From AC-32 sp038236705 (GTDB lineage Bacteria; Actinomycetota; Thermoleophilia; Gaiellales; Gaiellaceae), in the NCBI GenBank assembly GCA_038236705.1, contig JBBRZN010000007.1, positions 11,976-75,975 of the forward strand: 64,000 nt of DNA, given 5' to 3'. The translations under genes and the position numbers were made by a program. The notes beneath the pieces are model-generated. The model searched no databases, was not told where the DNA came from, and was given only the letters and a program-made list of their open reading frames with translations. Shown here piece by piece: positions 32,768 to 40,491 of the stretch. Within the stretch, counting starts at the first letter, position 1. Every line of letters starts with the position of its first letter.

Positions 32768-33253
32768 GTGGTGGAAGAAGGCGAGATCGAGCGCATCTAC
32801 CGCGACCGCTATAGCGCGTTCCTACGCGTAGCCGTCGCGATCGTACGCGATGAGCAACTCGGGGAGGAAGCCGTCCACGACGCTTTCGTACGGGCGCTGC
32901 GGCACAGGCGTGGCTTCAGCGGCCGAGGCTCCGTCCAGGGCTGGCTCTTCAGGATCGTCGTGAACGAAGCTCGGCGCCGGCACGCAGCCGAGCGGCGGCC
33001 GGCGCCGAGGCTCCGCACCATCACCCACGAGCAAGACGCGTCTCCGAACGGGCACCGCAAGCACGGGGCGCTCGAAGCGCTCGTGGCGGCACTGCCGGAG
33101 CGGCAGCGACTCGCTCTCTTCCTTCGGTACTACGCCGACCTCGATTACGAGGCGATCGCGGTTGTCCTCGGCGTCAAGCCGGGGACGGTGGCGGCGACAC
33201 TCCATGCCGCCCACTCCGCCCTTCGCCGCGACCTGCTGGAGGTGGAACGATGA
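32768..33253 (+). CDS. ECF-type RNA polymerase sigma factor
   Basis: About 161 residues. Region 2 is RIYRDRYSAFLRVAVAIVRDEQLGEEAVHDAFVRALRHR with GWLFRIVVNEARRRH; region 4 is ALPERQRLALFLRYYADLDYEAIAVVLGVKPGTVAATLHAAHSALRRDL. The start is one of three consecutive GTG codons (32765, 32768, 32771). The stop overlaps the ATG of a membrane protein that may be its anti-sigma or sensing partner. Confidence 0.88.
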   Translation: MVEEGEIERIYRDRYSAFLRVAVAIVRDEQLGEEAVHDAFVRALRHRRGFSGRGSVQGWLFRIVVNEARRRHAAERRPAPRLRTITHEQDASPNGHRKHGALEALVAALPERQRLALFLRYYADLDYEAIAVVLGVKPGTVAATLHAAHSALRRDLLEVER

Positions 33254-34596
33254 CTGAGAACCGCATTGCTGAGCTGCTCGAGGAGCTGACACCGAGCTAC
33301 GACGACCGCCGAGGAAGCTGGGAGCGCGTCGAAGCGTCGGCCGCCGGGCAGGCGCGCCGACGCTTCGCGCCCTTCGGGCTGGTTGCCGTAGCGGTGGCAG
33401 CCGCCGCCCTTCTGGTTCTTGCGTGGCCCTTCCACGCGCAGCAGGCCTCTCTCCTCGATCGCGCCCGAGCGGCGATCGGCGACGGGCCTGTGCTCCACGT
33501 CGTCCTTCGCGGCGAATGGGGCGGCACGCTCGTCGACCTCGGCACCGGCGAGCGCAGCGCCGTCAACGGTGACGACGAGTACTGGTACGACACCCGGGAC
33601 GGACGGGTTCATTCGGTGGAGCGCCTCGGAGACGCGGTCCTGAACGAACAGGTCTCCCGTCCTGCGCAGCTGTCGACAGAGCTCGAAGCGCTCGGACGCG
33701 ACTACAAGCACGCGCTCGAAACCGGCACTGCACACGTCAGCGGCGAGGGGATAGTCGACGGCGAGCCAGTCGCCTGGGTGACGATCCACAGCGAACTGCT
33801 CCCGGACGTCGCGGACGGCAAGGATCACGAGGTGGCCCAGCAGGTCGCCGTGTCAAAACGGACCTTCGAGCCCTTGGCGCTGCGGGCGACCCGGGACGGC
33901 AAGCAAGGGCCGGACACCTTTCAGCGCGTCCTCGGCCTCGAGTTCTTGCCGGACGGCGCCGGCGACTTCACCGCCTCGCCCGCGCTCTCTCTGGATGGGC
34001 AGGGGTTCATGCAGGGCCGCGAGCCGATGCCGCTCGACCAGGCGCACGAGACGCTCGGGCGAACGCCTCTCTGGCTCGGGCGCGAGTACGGCGGATTGCC
34101 CCTTGCCGCAGTCGACCGCGTGACGACCAGGATCGGCCGTCACCAGGAAGTCCGGATCACCGGTCGAAAGGTAAGTGCCGCGAAGCGGTGCGCGAAGCTC
34201 CGCGGGGCGGCAGGAGGCGACTGCTTCCGCGCACTGGACCGTTCCCCGATCGAGGTGCGCCCCGATGGGGTCTTCACGACGAAAGGCCCGATGGTGTTTA
34301 GCGATGCGCAGACCGACGTCGTCCTCTTCTACGGCACCCTCGGCGACGACCCGACCACCTACCGCCGGGATTCGATCCCGCTGCTCGACCAGCCGCACGT
34401 CACCGTCACCGAGTCGGCACAGGCCTCGCCGTTCCGGCCCATCGTCGGCAGCTACGTCCCGCCGGCCGGATCCGTCTTCCTCGCCGCCAACGGGTCCGGC
34501 TACCTGCAGGTCGACGGTGTCAACGTCACGATCGAAGCCAAGGGCGAAGAGGCGATCCTCGCCGCCACCCGCGCCCTCGCGCCGATGCCGGACTAG
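33250..34596 (+). CDS. Single-pass membrane protein coupled to the ECF sigma factor
   Basis: 448 residues: about 60 cytoplasmic residues (MTENRIAELLEELTPSYDDRRGSWERVEASA), one helix (FGLVAVAVAAAALLVLAWPF), then a large extracytoplasmic domain with Tyr/Trp-rich outer-sheet sequences (DDEYWYDTRDGRVHSVERL) of unknown family. The short cytoplasmic part and ATGA coupling suggest an anti-sigma-like sensor, but no zinc-binding HxxxCxxC or RsgI motif is visible. Function therefore inferred from position only. Confidence 0.7.
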   Translation: MTENRIAELLEELTPSYDDRRGSWERVEASAAGQARRRFAPFGLVAVAVAAAALLVLAWPFHAQQASLLDRARAAIGDGPVLHVVLRGEWGGTLVDLGTGERSAVNGDDEYWYDTRDGRVHSVERLGDAVLNEQVSRPAQLSTELEALGRDYKHALETGTAHVSGEGIVDGEPVAWVTIHSELLPDVADGKDHEVAQQVAVSKRTFEPLALRATRDGKQGPDTFQRVLGLEFLPDGAGDFTASPALSLDGQGFMQGREPMPLDQAHETLGRTPLWLGREYGGLPLAAVDRVTTRIGRHQEVRITGRKVSAAKRCAKLRGAAGGDCFRALDRSPIEVRPDGVFTTKGPMVFSDAQTDVVLFYGTLGDDPTTYRRDSIPLLDQPHVTVTESAQASPFRPIVGSYVPPAGSVFLAANGSGYLQVDGVNVTIEAKGEEAILAATRALAPMPD

Positions 34597-34651
34597 CCGC
34601 CGTGCATGGGCGGCGCTTGACACGAGCGTGCCTCCGCGAGACGGTCGTTGT

Positions 34652-35467
34652 GTGATCGATCCGTCCTCCGCTGTCGTCGGTCTCTGGCGCTATCCCGTGA
34701 AGTCGATGCTGGGCGAGGAACTGAACGCGACCGAGGTCACCGAGCGCGGGCTCGTCGGCGACCGGCAGTTCGCAGTGGTCGACCGGGAGACCGGCAAGAT
34801 CGCGGGCGCGAAGAACCCACGCAAGTGGGGAAACTTCTTCGACTTTCGAGCCGCCTACGCCGAGCCGCCACGCGCGGGCTCGGCGCTGCCGGAGGTCCGC
34901 CTGACGCTCCCCGACGGCTCGCACGCGACCAGCGAGCAGCCCGACCTCGAGCAGACGCTCTCGCAAGCGTTGGGCCGCGAGGTCGCCTTTGCGCGAATCG
35001 AGTCCGGCCGAGGCGACAAGGGTGAGGCGCACTGGCCCGACATGGACGAGCTCGAGTTCCGCGATACGGTCACGGACTTCAAGTTGCGGGAGGGCACGTT
35101 CTTCGATGCCGCCGTGGTGCACCTGCTCACCACGGGCACGATCGAGCGTCTGCGGGAACTGCACCCCGAAGGGCGCTACGAGGCGAGGAGGTTCCGGCCG
35201 AACATCGTGGTCTCGACGCCGGAGCGGCGCTTCTTCGAGAACGGTTGGATCGGGCAGACCGTGGCGATCGGCGACGACGTGCGCCTGGAGATCACCGCCC
35301 CCTGCGGCAGATGCGTGATGACGACTCTCGCCCAGGGCGACCTGCCGAAGGATCCGGGGATCCTGCGCACCGCCGCGCAGAACAACGACGCCAACGTAGG
35401 TGTCTACGCCGCGGTCGCCGTCGGTGGCACGATCCGGCGCGGCGACTCGGTGCGCGTCGCCTCATAG
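34652..35467 (+). CDS. MOSC domain protein (N-terminal beta barrel plus MOSC)
   Basis: 271 residues. N-terminus VVGLWRYPVKSMLGEELNATEVTERGLVGDRQFAVVD is the MOSC_N barrel; the C-terminal MOSC domain has RRFRPNIVV, FFENGWIGQTVAIGDDVRLEITAPCGRCVMTTLAQGDLPKD with the conserved Cys. Such proteins bind the molybdenum cofactor or move sulfur (YiiM/mARC-like). GTG start at 34652 chosen; the frame upstream is not protein-like. Confidence 0.9.
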   Translation: MIDPSSAVVGLWRYPVKSMLGEELNATEVTERGLVGDRQFAVVDRETGKIAGAKNPRKWGNFFDFRAAYAEPPRAGSALPEVRLTLPDGSHATSEQPDLEQTLSQALGREVAFARIESGRGDKGEAHWPDMDELEFRDTVTDFKLREGTFFDAAVVHLLTTGTIERLRELHPEGRYEARRFRPNIVVSTPERRFFENGWIGQTVAIGDDVRLEITAPCGRCVMTTLAQGDLPKDPGILRTAAQNNDANVGVYAAVAVGGTIRRGDSVRVAS

Positions 35468-35617
35468 ACACGCTCAGGTGCGAGACCCGGCCGGTGCGCG
35501 CTCGGCCGAGGATCCGTCCGAGCCCCTCTCTACATTGGGCGGTCCGCTCGACCCCGCGCAGGCGCGCTGGCACGGGTCGGAGCAACTACCATTAGACGAA
35601 GCACGGGAGGGAAGAAA

Positions 35618-38383
35618 ATGGCGTCAGCAAAGGAAATCGCGACCGTCGAGCTCAACGAGGAGCAGCTCGGAAATGTGGTCGCCAACGACACCGCCGGTCT
35701 CGGCGTGCGCCGGTTCTTCACCATCCCGGACCGCGACCCCTTCGAGGAGATCGACTGGGAGACGCGCGACGCCCTGATCCCCGGCAAGGACAGTCCCGTC
35801 TTCGAGCAGAAGAACGTCGAGTTCCCCAAGTTCTGGAGCCAGACCGCCACCAACATCGTCGCGCAGAAGTACTTCCGCGGCCGCATGTCCTCGCCCGAGC
35901 GCGAGATGAGCGTCAAGCAGATGATCGGCCGCGTCGTCTCGACGATCGGCACCTGGGGACGCGAGGGCAACTACTTCGCCGACGAGGAAGAGGCCGAGAC
36001 CTTCGAGGCCGAGCTCAAGGCGATCCTGGTCAACCAGTACGCCGCCTTCAACTCGCCGGTCTGGTTCAACGTCGGCTTCGAGGAGCGCCCTCAGTGCTCT
36101 GCGTGTTTCATCCTCTCGATCGAGGACTCGATGGACTCGATCCTCGACTGGATCCGCCGCGAGGGCGTCATCTTCCGCGGCGGCTCGGGCTCCGGGGTCA
36201 ACCTCTCGCGCCTGCGCTCCTCCAAGGAGCAGCTCTCCAAGGGCGGCTACGCCTCCGGCCCGGTCAGCTTCATGCGCGGCGCCGACGCCAGCGCCGGCAC
36301 GATCAAGTCCGGCGGCAAGACGCGGCGCGCGGCCAAGATGGTCGTCCTCGACGTCGACCACCCGGACATCGAGGAGTTCATCTGGTGCAAGGCCAAGGAG
36401 GAGGAGAAGGCACGCGTCCTCGAGCAGGCCGGCTACGACATGTCGCTCGACTCGGGCGACTGGGCCTCGATCCAGTACCAGAACGCCAACAACTCGGTCC
36501 GCGTCACCGACGGCTTCATGGACGCGGCCGCGGAGGACGGCGACTGGAACCTGACCGCCCGCACCGACGGCGCCGTCGTGGACACGGTCAAGGCGCGCGA
36601 GCTGCTGCGCCAGATCGCCGAGGCCTCCTGGCGCTCCGCCGATCCGGGCGTCCAGTACGACACGACGATCAACAAGTGGCACACCCTCCCGAACACGGGC
36701 CGCATCAACGCGTCCAACCCGTGCTCGGAGTACATGTCGATCGACGACTCCGCCTGCAACCTCGCCTCGCTGAACCTGCTCAAGTTCCGCCGCGAGGACG
36801 GTGAGCTCGACGTCGAGGCCTTCGAGCACGCGGTGGACGTCGTCTTCCTCGCGCAGGAGATCGCCGTCGGCTACTCGTCGTACCCGACGCCAGAGATCGA
36901 GAAGAACGCCAAGGCGTACCGGCAGCTCGGCCTGGGCTACGCGAACCTCGGCGCGCTGCTGATGGCGCGCGGGCTCCCGTACGACTCGGACGAGGGCCGC
37001 GCCTATGCAGCCGCGATCACGGCGCTGATGACCGGCCGCGCCTACCGCAAGTCGGCCGAGATCGCCGCGCGGATGGGCCCGTTCGCCGGCTACCAGCCGA
37101 ACGCCGGTGCGATGATCGGCGTGATGTCGATGCACCGCGCGGCGGTGGGCAACATCGAGAACACCGACGTCGTGCCGAAGGACCTGCTCTCGGCATCCCG
37201 CAAGGCCTGGGACGACGCGCTCAACTTGGGCGAACTGCACGGCTACCGCAACGCGCAAGCCAGTGTTTTGGCCCCGACTGGGACCATATCTTTCATGATG
37301 GATTGCGACACCACCGGCGTCGAGCCCGACTTCTCGCTCGTCAAGTCGAAGAAGCTCGTCGGCGGCGGCGAGATCACGATCGTCAACCGCACTGTGCCGA
37401 TGGCGCTCGACAAGCTCGGCTACGCGCCCACCGAGATCGAAGAGGTGGTCGCGTTCATCGACGAGCGCAACACCATCGTCGGCGCGCCCTACGTGAAGAC
37501 CGAGCACTACCCGGTCTTCGACTGCGCGATCGGCGACCGCGCGATCCACTACACGGGCCACGTGAAGATGATGGGCGCGACGCAGCCCTTCATCTCGGGC
37601 GCCATCTCGAAGACGGTCAACCTGCCCGAGACGGTCTCGGTGGACGAGGTCTCCGGCCTCCTGCTCCAGTCGTGGAAGCTCGGCGTGAAGGCGATCGCGA
37701 TCTACCGCGACAACTGCAAGGTCGCGCAGCCGCTGTCGGGCAAGAGCGACCAGCTCGAGGTTGCAGCAGTGCCGCCGGTCCCGCTGACCCAGCGCCGCCG
37801 GCTACCCGAGGATCGTGTCGAGGTCGGCCGCAAGTTCCGCGTCGGCGACTACGAGGGCTACATCCACGTCGGCCTCTACGAGGACGGCACCCCCGGCGAC
37901 ATCTTCGTGGACATCGCCAAGGAGGGCACGACGCTGGCGGGCCTGATGAACTCGTTCATGATCTCGGTCTCGCTGGGCCTGCAGTACGGCGTGCCGCTCG
38001 AGGTCTACGTCTCGAAGTTCGCCCACATGCGCTTCGAGCCGAGCGGGATCACGAACGACACCGACATCCGAGTCGCGAAGTCGATCGTCGACTACATCTT
38101 CCGCTGGATGGGCAAGAAGTTCCTGACCACCGACCAGCAGGAGGAGGTCGGGATCCTCTCGCCCGAGGTGCGGGCCCGGCTCGCACAGTCGTACGCAGCG
38201 CTGGAGGGAGCCACTGGTAATTCACCAGTGGCCGACCCCGCCGAGATGGCCCCGCCAGGCCAGACCGCCCTTTTCAACAACTGGGAAGACGCGGTCGAGT
38301 GCGCCAAGTGCGGCGGGCGGATGGTTCGGACGGGCAGCTGCTACACGTGCAGGGACTGCGGGACCAACACCGGTTGCTCGTAG
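35618..38383 (+). CDS. nrdJ: Adenosylcobalamin-dependent ribonucleotide reductase (class II)
   Basis: 921 residues. NPCSEY at residues 367-372 marks the thiyl-radical active site, with QCSACFILSIEDS near residue 160 and LAPTGTISFMMDCDTTGVEP further on. The C-terminal tail has two CxxC pairs (CAKCGG and CRDCGTNTGC), which relay electrons from thioredoxin. Makes dNTPs without oxygen requirement. ATG 35618 stands 8 bases after GGAGGGAAG. No cobalamin riboswitch is visible in the 150 bases upstream. Confidence 0.97.
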   Translation: MASAKEIATVELNEEQLGNVVANDTAGLGVRRFFTIPDRDPFEEIDWETRDALIPGKDSPVFEQKNVEFPKFWSQTATNIVAQKYFRGRMSSPEREMSVKQMIGRVVSTIGTWGREGNYFADEEEAETFEAELKAILVNQYAAFNSPVWFNVGFEERPQCSACFILSIEDSMDSILDWIRREGVIFRGGSGSGVNLSRLRSSKEQLSKGGYASGPVSFMRGADASAGTIKSGGKTRRAAKMVVLDVDHPDIEEFIWCKAKEEEKARVLEQAGYDMSLDSGDWASIQYQNANNSVRVTDGFMDAAAEDGDWNLTARTDGAVVDTVKARELLRQIAEASWRSADPGVQYDTTINKWHTLPNTGRINASNPCSEYMSIDDSACNLASLNLLKFRREDGELDVEAFEHAVDVVFLAQEIAVGYSSYPTPEIEKNAKAYRQLGLGYANLGALLMARGLPYDSDEGRAYAAAITALMTGRAYRKSAEIAARMGPFAGYQPNAGAMIGVMSMHRAAVGNIENTDVVPKDLLSASRKAWDDALNLGELHGYRNAQASVLAPTGTISFMMDCDTTGVEPDFSLVKSKKLVGGGEITIVNRTVPMALDKLGYAPTEIEEVVAFIDERNTIVGAPYVKTEHYPVFDCAIGDRAIHYTGHVKMMGATQPFISGAISKTVNLPETVSVDEVSGLLLQSWKLGVKAIAIYRDNCKVAQPLSGKSDQLEVAAVPPVPLTQRRRLPEDRVEVGRKFRVGDYEGYIHVGLYEDGTPGDIFVDIAKEGTTLAGLMNSFMISVSLGLQYGVPLEVYVSKFAHMRFEPSGITNDTDIRVAKSIVDYIFRWMGKKFLTTDQQEEVGILSPEVRARLAQSYAALEGATGNSPVADPAEMAPPGQTALFNNWEDAVECAKCGGRMVRTGSCYTCRDCGTNTGCS

Positions 38384-38489
38384 CTGGCTGCCACACGGTC
38401 ACTCAACGAAAATCTACGACGCATTCCGGAAGGCTCAAGTCGGCAAGCACACATAGTCGTCGCCCGGGGTAAGCAAAGAGACGAAGGCA

Positions 38490-38756
38490 TCAAGGTGACG
38501 AACGATCTGCTAGATCGCGGAGCATCTGCCCGCAAGCGTCCCTGATATCTGACTTCAGACCGGCGACCATCTCATCGACCTCAATACTTTCGATGTGAGG
38601 AGCCGTCCGCTGATCGATTTGCAGCTGACGTGTTGCGGTCGATTCCATGTTGCCCGATGCCACATAGCCTGTGCACCAAAATTCACCTTGGAAATCAACG
38701 TCAGTGCCGAGACCAACAGATTTTCGTTGGCGAATACGGCTCGCCAAACTCCGCAA
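38490..38756 (-). CDS. Hypothetical small protein in low-GC islet
   Basis: 88 residues from a TTG start, with protein-like composition in DFQGEFWCTGYVASGN, TRQLQIDQRTAPHIESIEVDEMVAGLKSDI and GQMLRDLADR, acidic with two Cys. GC content is visibly lower than elsewhere in the window. A nearby alternative frame (ANEQIWVVAEFGEPYSP, about 38690-38790) also looks protein-like, so a frameshift may split a slightly longer gene. No family recognised. Confidence 0.4.
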   Translation of the reverse strand: MRSLASRIRQRKSVGLGTDVDFQGEFWCTGYVASGNMESTATRQLQIDQRTAPHIESIEVDEMVAGLKSDIRDACGQMLRDLADRSSP

Positions 38757-38795
38757 CTACCCAAATCTGCTCATTCGCCAACTCAGGTTGGGAGC

Positions 38796-39008
38796 CTATT
38801 TCGCAACTTGAATCACCTCCGCCTCTTCCACGTCCAGGCCACGCCGATAGAGACCTTCAAGAAGGCGCACGAGCTCAACGCCCCGACCCTCGAGCGCGGG
38901 GGTGAGCATCGACGGAGGAATGTAGGACGGGACGTATGCTGCTTCTGCCTCGCTTGCAGCGAAGACGTCGAGCCGCTCACGGAGCGACTGTTCTAGTTTC
39001 AATGGCAC
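38796..39008 (-). CDS. Hypothetical small acidic protein in low-GC islet
   Basis: 70 residues, GTG start: MPLKLEQSLRERLDVFAASEAEAAYVPSYIPPS and LEGRGVELVRLLEGLYRRGLDVEEAEVIQVAK, predicted helical. Immediately precedes the 38490-38756 frame on the same strand, so the two could form a small operon of foreign origin, such as a toxin-antitoxin pair, but no signature supports that. Confidence 0.45.
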   Translation of the reverse strand: MPLKLEQSLRERLDVFAASEAEAAYVPSYIPPSMLTPALEGRGVELVRLLEGLYRRGLDVEEAEVIQVAK

Positions 39009-39042
39009 TTGTCAGAGCACCTCCGATGGTCGTTGACAGTCG

Positions 39043-39336
39043 GTCGCGCTCTCGCCTGACGCGCATCGCGTTCGGGGGTCTCGGCCACGTTCCGCGAGCA
39101 GGGGAAGCTGATCGAGACTCGGCTCTGGACGGGTGATGTCGACGGCGAGCTCCGACCGGGCGAGGCGGGCACGCTGCCGCGCTTCTCGCCGGACGGGTCG
39201 CGCCTCGCCTTCGCGTCCGACCGGGGGCACCAGGGACGCCGGTCGCTCTGGGTGGACGACCGCGAGCTCGGCGAGGTCGCGGGCTCCGTCGAGGACATCC
39301 ACTGGTCGCCCGACGGCACGCGCCTGCTCGGGCTCA
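39043..39336 (+). pseudogene. Fragment of an S9-peptidase gene (duplicate of 40565-40860)
   Basis: About 290 bases nearly identical to the 5' third of the S9 peptidase gene downstream. It begins in the sequence for VLSPDGARIAFG and ends after WSPDGTRLLGL. Lost bases near 39060 and an extra G near 39075 break the frame, and neither the start nor the catalytic part is present. Ends exactly at a GGTGTCAGACACC palindrome, after which a copy of the small basic protein gene follows. Confidence 0.85.
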
Positions 39337-39354
39337 ACGGTGTCAGACACCGTT
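39336..39354. repeat. GGTGTC-type palindrome at duplication junction
   Basis: ACGGTGTCAGACACCGT (39337-39353), third copy in the window of the palindrome seen at 22377-22393 and 22477-22489. Separates the S9-peptidase fragment from the small basic protein gene. Confidence 0.75.
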
Positions 39355-39364
39355 CTCAGGACTG

Positions 39365-39532
39365 ATGGGCAAGAAGAAGCGGCAGACATTCGGGAAGCAC
39401 GCCCGCGAACGCGCAATCGAGGAGAAGCGCAGGCTCAAGCGCGAGCGGAAGCAGGCGGCCGCAGCCGAGCGCCTCGCTGCCCCTGACCGCGAGCAGACGG
39501 ACACGATCGTCCCGCTGGCTGAACGCGATTAG
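39365..39532 (+). CDS. Small lysine/arginine-rich protein, copy A
   Basis: 55 residues: MGKKKRQTFGKHARERAIEEKRRLKRERKQAAAAERLA then an acidic tail DREQTDTIVPLAERD. The Lys/Arg core is a predicted helix; the family is not recognised, but such small basic proteins may bind RNA or ribosomes. The reading frame is conserved against the copy at 42599-42766, with substitutions keeping charge, which supports real coding. Too short for usual gene thresholds. Confidence 0.65.
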   Translation: MGKKKRQTFGKHARERAIEEKRRLKRERKQAAAAERLAAPDREQTDTIVPLAERD

Positions 39533-39586
39533 CCGGGGCGGGGCGGAGGCGGTTTCGTCGGCCGACGCGGTAGCTGCTTAGAGCCG

Positions 39587-40441
39587 CTAATTGGCGGTGA
39601 GGCGTCGAAGCGATGCGCGAACAGCGCCGGGCGCCTCGACCCAAACGAAATGCCCGGCGCCCTCGGCCACCTCGACCCAGGCGCCCGGAATCCGCTCGGC
39701 TCCGTCCGTCGAAGCGGCGAGCGGCATCGGGCTCCGTGAGCCGTGGACAAAGCCGACGGGGACGCGAATCCCCGGCAGCCCCGCCTCGAGCGCCGGCAGC
39801 TCGGCCAGGATCGACGACACCATCTCGGCCGAGCGCGCGCTCGCAATTCGCAGCTCGGGCATCGGCGGTGCGCGCTCGGGATCCGCGAAGTATGCGGGCC
39901 AGACGAGGCGCATCCCCTCGAGCGCCAGCTCGTCGTCGGCCGCGCCGGCCATCGCGAGCTCGTCGAGCTCGCGAGCCCTCGCGCGCACGGCCTCAGGCGT
40001 CCGGCGGAAGAGCTCCTCGTCGAACTCCGGCCAACGTCCGTCGCCGACCGAGCCGAGCGGGTCGACGGCGAGCACGCCGAGCAGCCGCTCCGGCATCGCC
40101 TGCGCAACGTGAAGGGCGAGTTGCCCGCCCCAGGAATGGCCGACCACGTATGCCCTCTCCCAGCCGAGCGCATCGAGGACGCGCCGGGCATCCCCGACAT
40201 CCGCCGCCACCGTGCTCGGCCCTTCCGCCGCCGACGGCTCCTGCCCTCGCTGCTGGTACCACGCGACGTCGTTCTCCTCCGCGAGCTCGTCGGCGAGATC
40301 GCGCAGGTAGTCGAAGCCGAGCCCGGGCCCTCCGTGCAGCAGGAGGACCGGTGGCCCACTGCCAGCGCGGCGACCCCCGATCAGCGGCCCGTCGTCGTGC
40401 GTCGTGAACTCGCTCCACTCCACCGACGGGGATCCTCTCAC
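39587..40441 (-). CDS. Alpha/beta hydrolase, proline-iminopeptidase-like
   Basis: 284 residues. LLLHGGPGLGFDYL is the oxyanion motif, VGHSWGGQLALHVA the nucleophile elbow (Ser), and the acid and His are in VGFVHGSRSP and GAGHFVWVEAP. HGGPG plus GxSWGG is the pattern of prolyl aminopeptidase-like S33 hydrolases. GTG start 40441 (or 40423). Divergent from the S9 peptidase. Confidence 0.88.
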   Translation of the reverse strand: MRGSPSVEWSEFTTHDDGPLIGGRRAGSGPPVLLLHGGPGLGFDYLRDLADELAEENDVAWYQQRGQEPSAAEGPSTVAADVGDARRVLDALGWERAYVVGHSWGGQLALHVAQAMPERLLGVLAVDPLGSVGDGRWPEFDEELFRRTPEAVRARARELDELAMAGAADDELALEGMRLVWPAYFADPERAPPMPELRIASARSAEMVSSILAELPALEAGLPGIRVPVGFVHGSRSPMPLAASTDGAERIPGAWVEVAEGAGHFVWVEAPGAVRASLRRLTAN

Positions 40442-40491
40442 GCCCTGCCTGCAACCACGCCCGGCAGCTCTACGCCATAGGATCGACCCGT

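Noticed and set aside
35468..35617. Cobalamin riboswitch before nrdJ
   Set aside because: The gap is about 150 bases and no B12-box-like sequence was seen.
35624..37561. 645-codon minus-strand frame inside nrdJ
   Set aside because: Complement of a strongly conserved gene; composition is the mirror of its codons.
39012..39416. Antisense frame over the S9-peptidase fragment
   Set aside because: Mirrors the same antisense frame at 40470-41288; an artefact of the duplicated sequence.
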